Shown: one piece after another, positions 40,303 to 51,369 of the stretch
Layout: every line of letters starts with the position of its first letter
Numbering within the stretch: the first letter of the stretch is position 1
Assembly: GCA_963070105.1 (NCBI GenBank)
Contig: OY718807.1
Location: 2,701,001-2,765,000, forward strand
Direction of reading: 5' to 3'
DNA from: Litomosoides sigmodontis
Taxonomy: Eukaryota > Nematoda > Chromadorea > Rhabditida > Onchocercidae
DNA length: 64,000 nucleotides
Translations under genes and position numbers: made by a program
Notes under the pieces: generated by a model
What the model saw: the letters and a program-made list of their open reading frames with translations, nothing else
Databases searched by the model: none
Told to the model about the DNA's origin: nothing

Positions 40303-41209
40303 ACAGTTTTGCCAATGCGTGACAATCGTCAATTCGTACCTTCACTTCAGCAATTAATCGACGCAATTCATTTCTGTATATCTGAAATGGAAGAAAAAAG
40401 TTTCCTGACAAACAATTTCTGATGTGGTATTTTTGAGCGAAATTATGGAGTGAATTCATTTTGAGATTTATTAATAAAACATACATTTAGTAGAAGTTAA
40501 TTATGCATATGTATAAGCGGAATTACTGTATTGCACCAGAAGAGACAGGTGAAATAATTTTACAGTATATTAGTGTAAGATATGTGTGATAGTTTGGCAA
40601 TTTAATGTTGCTGTAATACTGAGTGAAATATATGCAGGTATGTGCTTTTCATACTAATTAAAATGAAACGATTTGAGATATATCACTGAAAAATTTGTTC
40701 AATGCAAGTAATTTGCATTACGGCTAAAGTGAAGAGAAAAATTTTGCTTAATTTAGACTTACAAAATAAAACTTTGAAATTTTTAAAATTCTAAAACAAT
40801 ATTCAGATATGGGAAATAATTGCTAACATTTTACAAAGTGATAAAAATTGACAAAACTAAAAAAAAAAATGAAACTGAGGAAGTTGTAAGCCTTGCATAC
40901 TCGTTAATTACTATCATAGAATATCAGTATAATTTCAAATTTAATTTACGAAAAAAAAATTATAGCATTAATTTCGCAAATTTTGACACATCGTATTTAT
41001 GATATCAGTGAGTTTAAAAATTTATATCTTTCGGTCTGGAAATATGCATTATTCTTTTTTAAATGGAAAAATTATTACACGTTTAGCTTTCGGACTTGTG
41101 TACATGTAGTACGGCTCGTTCCGTGATCGTGACCTAGATGGCGTAGCTTCTTCAGCGGATATCGATTTCGACGATTCGTTTACTGAAAAAGCTGATCGCT
41201 GACCAGCTG
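40303..41209 (-). CDS. Unrecognised coding segment, last two exons of a small gene
   Basis: Two open stretches can be joined in phase 0: about 41090-41209 (after a gattctttcag site; Ser/Arg-rich, with PSRSRSRNEPYYMYTSPKAK) and about 40303-40384 (after ttccatttcag; IYRNELRRLIAEVKVRIDDC then ALAKL and stop). The second part looks like an amphipathic helix. An in-frame ATG in MYTSPKAK could serve as a start and give about 35 aa; otherwise an upstream exon before 42.1 kb is missing. No family recognised. The codon choice looks more coding-like than the flanks, and the position between two same-strand genes would fit a small gene of its own. Confidence 0.35.
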
Positions 41210-42192
41210 AAAGAATCATCAAATTAATCAATCAATTGGTTCAGTCAATTTCTACAGCGTTTTTTTTTGTTTTCCTTTCTTAAACAATGTGATAAAGTAT
41301 TGCAAACATAGGAGAGGGAGAGAGAGAGAGGTAAAGTAGTTGAATGTTTTAGTAAAAAAAAAAGTAAAATAATTAACATTGATGTATTTCTAACGTCACA
41401 TAGAGTATAATTGCGAAAAATTGGAAAAAAAATGGCGAATTATTCCTGCAAACACTTTTGTGATTGAATTTTGTTTCTTTTTTTTTTAATAACAACTGTC
41501 ACTTTTTATGTCCAACTAGTAATCTAGAATTCATATCACTTATTTATTCGATTACCACTTTTCACCTCCTAATTAATTCATTTAACATCCGGTGCTTTAG
41601 CATGAAAAATTATTGGTCTCCTAAATATGGCCACGTTACACAAGACAACTGATATATTACTCTTAAGCTTATGATATGATAAGACCCTAAGTAACAACCA
41701 CTTTATGATTCCAATATTAATTACTTAATGACCTGGATATTAATCTGTTTTTTGGTAATTTCAATTTAAACCTCGTTATTTGCTTACATTCATGTTACTA
41801 TTTTCTTTGACATTCCACTCCCTTGTATGAATCGATTTGATTTGTTTCTACGTCAATATTTGAAAACTCTTTTCCCAACTATAAGAAATTCACATCTCTC
41901 AAAACTTAATTCATCTGATTCATTCCAATGACTTCACTCAAATGAAAGATAAGAGAGTTTTACTTAAACTCGAATATATTTCATTCAACAAACGAAAGTA
42001 AAAAACATTCCAGTTTTACAATGAATAATGTCATCGAACATATCAGTTATTTACAAGTCAAAACCGTAATTTTTTTTTGTAATATTGATACAAAAACTTT
42101 CGTACACAGAGAGATGACGCAAACTTGCTTCCCGTGACTTGCTTGTAATTCCTTGCAACCTTTTTTTGCTTATATATCGTTTTCAATTTAAG
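41210..42192. other. Region downstream of SPT3 homologue
   Basis: About 1 kb, A+T-rich, with a (GA)n tract at about 41312-41331. It probably holds the 3' UTR of the SPT3 gene and possibly a missed first exon of the 40.3-41.2 kb segment. No open frame here is convincing. Confidence 0.4.
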
Positions 42193-45100
42193 TCAATACT
42201 GATATGATCCTACAACAATATTACCGCCATTCATATACGCTTTGTTTTTCCGTAGTGATTCCTCATAATGTCTCGGTTGTAAGGCTTTGAAGGGATAAAT
42301 ATCAACGAAATTATTCTTTCCCTCTTCCATTCGTGACCATAATGCACCCTCAACCAAACAACAAATTATTTCGCATGCCATATAGTTCAGGACCATTAAA
42401 GCACCTGGAGCAATGTCAGGATCACCTAGCCATTTTAGAAATCGACCAACTTTTGCTTTCCTACAAAATGCAAAAGTTTGAGCAAATAAATTGAACATAA
42501 TTTGTCGCTTTATATCAATTACAGACACTTCTCAGTTATTCATTACAAGTATGTAATAAGCAATAAGCAGTTAATTTGATGCCGTTTATGCTCACGAAGG
42601 TCTTTTAAAAGAAACCCTGTTGTTCAACTGTGCATTTCTGGTTGCCATCGTATCTATTTAGACAACCAGAGAATAACGTTAAATTAATACCTAACACCAT
42701 GTCCAGCGCAGAAACTATACGTCCTCGCCATCGTATATTCTTTATACTCGGCTTCATCCATCAATGCCGTACGTTCTGACAAGCGCTTCAACCGTTCACG
42801 TTTTTCTTCATCAACTTTTACATCACTTTTCAGATATCTCTGCAGTTCACCCGTTACATCGAATAATTTAACATTATCGTAGATTGACTGTGCTCTGAAA
42901 TAAAATATAAGCGCAAATAAACAATCCCCAAAAGTAGGGTTCGTTAGCATTTTTCTAGTTAATATAGTTATTGCATTCAACAGCCAAACGACCATAGTCT
43001 CATTGCTTATCATAAAAAAAAGAAGTAAAATAACATCTAAATGACATGTATGTAACACAATTTTGATAGAACAGTACAACCATAATGAGGTTAAATGCCC
43101 TAGTAACCCGATCATAGCATTCATCGCATATTCATTCACTGAGATTCATTCATAGTTAATTCATCTGCTATGTTTTGCTTTTTCACATTCCACCATACAA
43201 CATACATTATTCGCTAAAGTATGCCAAAAGGTAAATAAATACTGCTAACGCAGTAGGATATTGATAATCACACTTACATTAAAACATTTATGTTATTTGC
43301 AAAATAAATCTATAACGTTAAAACTCAATCACTTAAAATTAATTAATAACAAACTCTTTTCCACAGAAATCTGCACTACAAGTCGGAATCTCAGCCAAAA
43401 CATCACATTCTGCATCGCAATCTTCATTGAAACCTTTCAACACATCTGATGACTGCAAAATTTTGCATTTCCTCAAGTCAACGCAATTTTCAATTGCAAC
43501 ATAGAAACGACATATAAGTTCCAATCCCTTTTGAAGTGCAGATTGAAATTCAAATAACATGACTTCTATAATGGTAAGAATTTTCTCCTAGGATATGAAG
43601 ACTTCAAAGAAAGTGCCTACAGTTTACTTACTTTGGCCATACGATAAATCCGGCTAAGATGGAACGGTTTTTTGCGTAGAAGAAATAATAAATCCACACA
43701 ATCGATTCTTTTACAGCTGAACAAAATAAAAAATTGGAAAAGAAACTTCAAAGCTAACACGGTGATATGAAACAAAAAACATTTAAAAAACCAAAATTTT
43801 ACCCCCGTATCATTGAACATTTCTTGGCTCTGTTCAGTGTATCAATCATCTGATTGTGCAAAATATCGGTAACGTATTGTTGACATCTGAAATAGTCAAT
43901 TTACTCATCCATTCTTTTCTTCTTAGTGTGATGGCATATTGAGAAACTTCATTTATAACGTGTAATCAATGTATAGAATGAAAAAGTAGTAAAATAATTA
44001 TACAATCGTGTTGAACTTCATCGCATAAATTACAAGGCTGTATGAATGACGAGTTTAAACAAAACTTGAACTTCAATTCTAGGAAATAAAGCCTATACAA
44101 TATAAATATTGTTATTAAATAATACAGCAAGTTAATAGGCCCGCTAGATATCTTAAAGCCGTTCGATACTCTTATATTGATAATTTCGGAAAATCAACCG
44201 AAATATAGCGGAAAAGTAGTCATTGTTCAGTGATAATTTTTTTTCTCTCAAGACTACCTACTAAAATTGAAAATGATTTTCATGGACAAAATTCGAACTA
44301 ACGTTTCAATCGGTTCCGCCTCATCACCATACGCAAACATTAATTTTCCAACAATTTCATAAATATCCTCAGGGACCGAAATATCAACCATTCGCTTTTG
44401 TTCACAGATCATTTGCTCATCCATCCACTAAATAAACCATTAAAAATCATTCATCAAAACTATTCCATCCAATTAACCAATTAGTTACTCAACTACAAAA
44501 AAAGTATATTCAAAAGAAAAAAGATTTAAATCCAATGCAATAATAACAGATATATAAAATATGATTTTGAAATCAAAAAAATATATACATAGAAAAAAGT
44601 GAGATTGAAGGAGAAGGAAATGAACAATGGTGAAACAAAATTCGAGTAACCCGATTTCCGCTTTTTATTAACATCAATAGACAACACGTTACGAACGAAC
44701 CATTTGCCTTTGAAATGATAAGGTATTGATGAAAGTTTAATTTCAATCACGTAGTTTGTAAATATTGCTTGAATTACACTAAACCAGTCCTTTCTTTTTT
44801 TTCCTTCGCTAAAGCACCTAAAATGAAATTACGATCAAAGATTAAACTTCTATTAACACCGATAGACAACAAATAAATCAAGTGATAAGAGAAATTATCA
44901 TTGGAAGGACGAAACGAGAACACTCAGTATCAAACGGTACAACCTCTCATCGTCATCATTATCATCTAACATTCCTTTGCCATCAGATGGCTTCATTTGC
45001 TATTTCACCCCTTTTGAGAAATATTTCGAAATACTTTACCTACTTGTTTGAATTCCATTCGCTATTTGCCCATTTAAACATCTCACTTCATTCACTCATC

Positions 45101-45527
45101 TTTCATTTGCTAGTTCACTCACTCTGCGAAACATCTTCTTTGATTTAAAACATTATTTGATTTACCTCAGCTTCTTGAGTTATTTCCGATTACACTAACT
45201 AATGACCCTCTTTCACCTTTCTCTCTCTCTCTCTCTCTGTCTCTTTCGTTTCTATACCTCAAATTACTTTCTATCAAACGGTACAATGAATTGCTCTCGC
45301 TGTATCGTTTAAATTCATACCCTCAACACATCTCAATTTCATATATCAAGCATAAAACAATATGATTTCCGTTTCGCTACATGCTAATTGTTTACTTTAA
45401 CAAATAAGCACTGTGTTAAAACTGCTCAAATAAAAAGTGAAAATTTAAGCAATTAATAGCAATTCAGATAAATTGATAGTAATTGCAAATATTAATTGTT
45501 TGAGTGGCAAAAAACAGTGTCATGAGC

Positions 45528-45559
<32 letters not shown>

Positions 45560-45654
45560 GTGATAGCACTTACGTATGGAAAACTAGGAAGAAATCTTCT
45601 CTGTTGTTGAAAACCTGTAAATACCACCACTAGAGGAACACCGGTCACATTCAT
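42193..45654 (-). CDS. supt3h: SPT3 / SUPT3H homologue, SAGA complex subunit
   Basis: Core exons are 44303-44427, 43803-43886, 43632-43716, 43355-43452, 42691-42894 and 42193-42460. SPT3 carries two intramolecular histone folds and helps SAGA deliver TBP. Seen: EIVGKLMFAYGDEAEPIET and ILHNQMIDTLNRA (first fold), CVDLLFLLRKKPFHLSRIYR (family PEDLLFLMRKD), the linker DVLKGFNED, then ELQRYL, KRERLKRLSERTALMDEAEY and a C-terminal fold with ALMVLNYMACEIICCLVEGAL and ALQPRHYEESLR. Relatedness to TAF13 is limited to the first fold; the C-terminal half marks SPT3. A 5' exon at 45574-45654 (MNVTGVPLVVVF start, GTAAGT donor) joins in phase 0 and gives 314 aa, near the human 317. Without it the first ATG at 44424 gives 286 aa. 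The exon at 43355-43452 ends at a GTTTGT donor just before a stop. Confidence 0.87.
44778..44817 (-). other. Alternative small 5' exon of the SPT3 homologue
   Basis: A 40-base stretch is bounded by a tttcattttag acceptor and a GTAATT donor. Read after the 41-base alternative upstream exon 45574-45614 (acceptor ggtatttacag) it stays open and reaches the core exon in phase 0, giving a different N-terminus. It competes with the simpler model that starts at MNVTG. Either could be 5' UTR only. Confidence 0.3.
45219..45243. repeat. (CT)n microsatellite
   Basis: CT run with one GT interruption in the first intron of the SPT3 model. Confidence 0.85.
45530..45554. repeat. (GA)n microsatellite
   Basis: GA run beside the 45574-45654 exon of the SPT3 model, on its downstream (intron) side. 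Confidence 0.9.
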
Positions 45655-46422
45655 CACACCGTGTTACTTTGCCGACTCGCCAGGTGTCGGATCGAGTTGC
45701 AAAAAAAAAAAGTAAAACTGAAAAGTTATGCTTCACGTAGAATACGTAGCTGAGCTTTTGGAGAGAATTTATTGATTCGTTTTTCTTTTCGAATGTTCTT
45801 TTCTCCTATATTCCTTCATTTTTCGTTTTCTATACACTTTTCTGTACTATTCTATCCTTACATATACTGTTGTATTTCACACACCTTCACATTCTTATTC
45901 TCTTCTGCTACACTCATACACTATCTATTCTCTTACTCCTTTCCATATCACTCTACTCATAATGTAAATTAACTATTCCTTTTTTTCATACATTAATTAA
46001 ATTGAACTTTAAATTTATGAATTCTCCCCAAGTATTTTTACTGATAAATGTTCAAGTAATTTAAACTTTTGCCTTTTTCTCTTTGATATAAATTTTTATA
46101 TTTTTATACTGAAAATTTAATTTGTTAACAATTTGTCAAAAAATTTAAACAGTTTTGTCATTGAAAGCTACTAAAAGTCAGTGTAGGTGCTGATATGTGT
46201 GAGAATCGCCTCATCCAAATATAGCGTTTTACGCATAGAACGTCTCCTGAAAAAATGTCAGTTGATCAATCGTTACGTTGTAACGTTAACGTTAAACAGG
46301 AAAAAAATTAGAAAAAAAATTTTTATTAAAAAAAAGCAATTAGTTGTAAAAATTGTTGATTTTTCAAAATTATTTCTATTTTCTACTAATTTCTTCTTGC
46401 CTTATTTTTTTCAGACATTATT
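45655..46422. promoter_or_regulatory. Divergent intergenic region between SPT3 and transaldolase
   Basis: About 770 bases separate the divergent SPT3 homologue (-) and transaldolase (+), so promoters for both probably lie here. A local G+C-rich patch at about 45640-45700 stands out in the A+T-rich surroundings. I see no motif that I can name. The acceptor tttttttcag ending at 46414 gives transaldolase a leader of only 8 bases before its ATG. Confidence 0.4.
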
Positions 46423-49400
46423 ATGGCATCAGTTTTGGAACAGATCAAATTGTCGACGAAAGTTGTCGCAGATTGCGTTGATTTCAATGGTTACATTAAT
46501 CATTCTTCGTTTGAAAATTAAAAGAAAAATTGAAACAAAGAATTAACTACTTTTTTTTGTTTATTTATTTCTCTCCAATTTTCTCATAAGAAAAATGTTG
46601 TATGCTGTTGGAGGCGAAATGAAAATTTGCACTAATCGGTGATTTTTTTTTGTTGTATAGCCGTTGGAAGTTGAAAATGGAAATGAATAGAAATGAAATG
46701 AGATGGACAGAACTAAAATGTAATGGAATGAAATAGAATAGAAAATGAAGCAGAGTAGGATCGAGATCAGATTAAAAATTGTCCTCGAACAATAGCTGAA
46801 ATGAAACAGAATGATTATATTGTTGTAATTAAATTGAAATTTTTACAGTTCTGTTTTCTCTCTCTCTCTCTCTGTCTCTCAGATAATTAGAATCTTCAAG
46901 TTAAACTCAAAGCAACTGGATGATGCAAACATCTCGATCGTTTGCAAGAAATTTTCACTTCAAATTGACTAGTAATCGATGAAATGCAGACTTCTTACCA
47001 TTTAAATAGAATTTAACGAGACATTACGCGGTTTTACCAATAATTTTTGAACTTTTAATTAGTCTATTTCAACAAAATATGAATTTAAAATAGCTGGGAG
47101 ATGCTTTGTGCATGAAACTCTCTTAATTCAAAAACACTGAATTCTGCTTTTGTAAATTCATGTCTTTGAAGTGATATTTTAGCACATGTTTTTTTGCAGT
47201 AATGAAAGAGGTTGGTGCCGTGGACGCTACAACAAATCCATCTATTCTGTTCGCAGCGTCCAAGCTTGATGACTACAAGCATTTTCTGGATGAGGGTGTT
47301 GCATATGCCAAAAAATGTGGCTCATCACTAAGTCGTGAAGAAGTAAAACTTTTTCGAACATAATGTCACGTTAATTTTTGATTTCTTCAAGTAACTATGT
47401 TTACTAATTATTAAAGTTAACTGCTGAAATTTTTGACAGTTAACAAGAATTATGTTAATTACTGCAATTTATCTTTTTTTTTTGCTTTTCAATATGTAGC
47501 AATGGCAACTTCTAAATTTATAGTTCCATTGTGTAATATTTGTTTAGAGATGATAATTTTTTTTTCTCAACACTAGCCTATGAACATAGTTTATTAAATT
47601 TCCGGAAAAACTATAGCTATGAAGGTGTTCCTTCTCATTCACCTATCTGTGTGAATGAAGAGCCAGCTTCTATGGAAGTTAGCTATTTGTTGTTGATGGG
47701 TTTGTTTTTTGCTTTTTACAGTTGCGTGCCTTAGCTGCGGATAAAATAGCAGTTTTGATGGGAAAAGAAGTGTTAGGCGTTGTTCCTGGACGTGTTTCAA
47801 CAGAAGTCGATGCTAGGTATGGATTTTTTCCTTTCCACTTTACCACCTCAGATTGTTTTTTCCTTTTTCTTCTTTAGCTTTACTCACCTTAATGCTATTT
47901 TTCCAGTAGTGCTAGATAACGATCACTCTTTTGTAACTTATTACGCACCATTCATAAGTTTATATTAAATGAAATTAATGTTATCAAAATCGTTTGTCTT
48001 TTTCTAGTTTGAAAGTTATATTAGTTGAAACTCGTGTTCATTTTTTAGGCTAGCCTTTGACATAGATGGACAAATTGCTAAAGCATTGGCTATTATAAAA
48101 CTATACGAAGAAGAAGGAATTACGAAGGAACGTATATTAATAAAATTACCTTCGACTTGGGAAGGCATTCAAGCAGCCCGGTTAGCTCACCAGTATTTAC
48201 GATTTGCCTAATTTAATACAAGTCTTAATGTGGATTTGCTGATCAATTTAAGAAGCAGCTTCCTCCTTTCCTTCAATAAAACTTTTTAATTATTTAAATA
48301 CATTTTTGGTTGGTCTCCACTGATAGGTTGACAGATTGTTTTTCTAACGTTGATGTGGTTACATGCCTCATGTGGTATTTTAGGCTTTTCATTTTTAGAA
48401 TTCTATTCAATTTGCATACTTTACTGTTCATACATTTCATATTTCTGGTATTTTTTTTTTGTAAATGAAGCTTGTGCACTATCTTATTAACATAATTTGG
48501 AATTTCTGAATTTATATTTAGACCTTGTCTTTATTCATCCATCAGCAACTGTAGTAAATTCGATCAGATTTCTGTGTTTACTTTTTGAATTTAATTATTT
48601 ATTTCTAATAAGTTTCTTAATGTCAGCGTACTTGAAAGTAAGCATGGCGTACATTGCAATATGACATTGCTGTTCAACATTTATCAAGCTATCGCGTGCG
48701 CTGAAGCGAACGCAACACTAATTTCTCCATTTGTTGGCCGAATTCGTGATTGGTATTTGAAAAACACAGACTCGAAACATTACACTCGTGAAACGGACCC
48801 TGGTGTTCAGGTTTCTAACGTTTCTAATTTTAGTTGTACGAAATTTAAATTGGTCTATTTTAATTAAATGTACGAGGATGTTTGGATAATCATCTCCATA
48901 CATTTAATTAAAATAGATATTTTTACATAGCAAAAAACTTTAAATATTTTTAGAATGTTCGAAAAATCTACAGTTACTACAAAAAGCATGGCTATAAAAC
49001 TGAGGTTATGGCAGCATCATTTCGTAACGTTGATGAAATTAAAGGTCTTATTGGTTGTGATCTAATGACGATCAGGTAATGAACGTTTTATTTTTTTTTT
49101 TGTGAACCTGTGGTCTACTAAAATGTCTACTAAAAATGTTCTGAAAATAGTTGACGCTGTGTAATTTGTTTTTTGCAGTGCGCAATTACTCAAGGATCTG
49201 TTGATTGATAGCGAAAAAGTTCCTGTAATTTTGAGCCCAGAAAAAGGTATAACTTCTACATATTCATAAATTTTTGTCATTTACCATTGTGTTTGTATTT
49301 CGTTCTCTATTTCTCCAAAAAAAAGAAAAATATTATCAAACTGGTTACTAATTGCAGCCAAATCGTTTGAAATGCAGAAGGTTTCACTTAGCGAGCCGAT

Positions 49401-49515
49401 GTTTCGGCATGAAATGAATGAGGATAAAATGGCAACCGATCTTCTGGCTGACGGAATACGTCGTTTTGCAGCAGATGCACGAGGAATGGAAGCCTTAATT
49501 GATAAAGTTCTCTGA
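46423..49515 (+). CDS. tald-1: Transaldolase
   Basis: Eight exons: 46423-46489, 47200-47342, 47722-47816, 48049-48180, 48627-48810, 48954-49075, 49179-49246 and 49358-49515, totalling 322 aa (human TALDO1 337). The enzyme moves a dihydroxyacetone unit between sugar phosphates in the non-oxidative pentose phosphate pathway and is cytosolic. Seen: [10 protein letters not shown] (Asp17), [22 protein letters not shown] (Glu98), [13 protein letters not shown] (Lys134, the Schiff-base lysine), [32 protein letters not shown] and [18 protein letters not shown]. The catalytic Asp/Glu/Lys set is intact. The short donor at 46477 was rejected in favour of 46490 because the latter gives the family's DFxxxxE spacing. 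Reading phases 1, 0, 2, 2, 0, 2, 1 match across all introns. The start follows an evident splice acceptor, suggesting spliced-leader trans-splicing. Confidence 0.97.
48854..48917. repeat. Perfect 19-bp inverted repeat in transaldolase intron 5
   Basis: Arm 48854-48872 is the exact reverse complement of 48899-48917, with a 26-nt loop, ending 36 bases upstream of exon 6. Its total length of 64 nt equals that of the hairpin in MRT4 intron 1, although the arm sequences differ. Confidence 0.93.
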
Positions 49516-51369
49516 GGAAATGTTACTTATCGAAATTATTTATGCCCGAAAGAATTAAACATCCCATTTTCCGTTCTTTTTTTCTGAAACGTTTATTCAG
49601 ATTTTTTTTTTTAAAAAAATTCGGTTTGTATTCTTTTTTTTTGTATCTCTAAGAAATCGTGCATTAGTGGTGATCCAACCAAACGATACATAGATGAAAC
49701 TTTGTTGTACCATTTTTTTTTTACTATAGGAAATCAAAAATCAGTTAAAACATGGTTTGAGCGAAGATTTTGATTTAATTTGGTTATTGAAAATATAATT
49801 TTTAGATAAAAGTATTGCAGAGAAGGTTGATAATTCTCTGAGACTTCGTTTTTTGCTCTCCTTTTAACTGACAGAATTCAGTACTTCCTAGTCTAAGTTC
49901 TTTGCAATTTTTTTTTGCAAATTCTAGTCATTTCGTAGTTATATTAAATCACAAATTAACACTATTTATTATATTATATGAAAATTTCAATATCTTTGTT
50001 AATTTCGTTCATTAGCCGAAAAAGAAAAGAAAAAAAGCTATATCGTCGATGCAATCGATGTAGCCATTCTTAGAACTATCATTTTTTCCTCTATATTCCT
50101 TTATTTCACATGTAACTTCAATTTGAATTACTGTTGAAATGCAGCTTGAAGCTTGAAGATCATTGTTAGCTCCGGCGAGATTTGTGTCATCTGAGATTGT
50201 CTTAACCTGTTATCTCCACTTCTTTCTATTGGATTACTAATAGCGACGACCATTGCTAACTGCGTTCTCATATCATTCATATGAAATAATCGAAAGTATA
50301 TATTGGCGTAAGCAGTTTGTTTTTCCTTCCACAGCAATAGTATAACTTGTGACTTATCACTTTTTCTTATTCTATTTTGCTATGTAAACATTTTTCAAAC
50401 TTTTTGATCATTCTGAATTATAATTCTTATAATTTTATTTTACCAATTGTATATTCAATTATTTTCTAATTTTCACTTATTAGTTTCATAATTCTGAGCA
50501 TAAGTTGTTCAAATTGTTTGATTTTTTTTCGGAGTAAATTTTCGGAAATTTTCCAGCTAGTTTTAAACTATCGTTTTCTTTCGAAAAGAATTTGAATAAA
50601 TGTCCAAATCGAAAGGAATTTGAATAAATGTCCAAATCGAAAGGAATTTGAATAAATGTCCAAATAAACTTACCTCTTCGTAAAATTAAACAAAAGAAGT
50701 TTTATCCTTTTAAATTTTGTTAAAACAGTATTGGTATCATTTCAAATCTTTGTGTGCGTAAAATCTTCAAATAACTTCCATGCATTGATTAGCAGAGGTG
50801 TTGATAAGCTGCTGTGTGTTGAATTGATTTTTCACATAAAAAGTTTTTGATTTATTCCGTCTCTCGTTAGACTGATTTAATTTTGCAGTCTCTAGATGTA
50901 GTTTTCCTTTCCTTTTCATGCAAATTCAAATGCAATTGAAAACACCGGAAAGATCTCGAATATTTGACAAAACTGTTTTAAATTATAAAAATGCAATTTA
51001 CGACTAAACTTTTTCAACTTTTTTTGTAAAATTTCACTAGTCGTAATCACATATGAAATTCCATTAAATTTTCATTTATTTGATGACATTCTGTAAAATT
51101 CAATCGATATAGCATACTTATAAAAGACAGCACCAACTTTTTCATGAAATTTAATTTTATGCTTCAATTCAATTTGCATTAAAATTTCAGACACTTGGAA
51201 ATATGTACAGTTTTTGCTATAGCAACTAGTTACGTTCTTTGCAACATTTTACAACACGCATAGATAATAGTTAGTTGTTCAAAACGATTCAACTATTATT
51301 GGGCGCAAACGCAAACTGTCAGTAAATGAAATTTCATGTTAATTTGTTAAACTTTCAATTGATCAATGA
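49516..51369. other. Convergent intergenic region, transaldolase and MARCH gene
   Basis: About 1.85 kb between the two stop codons. It contains a 28-bp tandem repeat at 50588-50665 and otherwise A+T-rich sequence. A minus-strand open frame at 50128-50337 has no recognisable motif. No gene supported. Confidence 0.5.
50588..50665. repeat. 28-bp tandem repeat, 2.8 copies
   Basis: Copies start at 50588, 50616 and 50644. The unit reads gaatttgaataaatgtccaa followed by atcgaaag, and the copies are identical where complete. Confidence 0.93.

Noticed and set aside
43339..43560. Cys-rich minus-strand frame as a separate small secreted protein
   Set aside because: Its second half is the SPT3 linker exon 43355-43452, which joins in phase on both sides; its first half is intron.
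44526..44750. Minus-strand open frame next to the SPT3 first core exon
   Set aside because: It becomes Phe/Ile/Tyr-rich low-complexity sequence and has no join to the core exon; it is better read as intron.
47540..47734. Open frame between transaldolase exons as an extra exon
   Set aside because: Exons 2 and 3 join in phase with continuous family homology; inserting this stretch would break the enzyme core.
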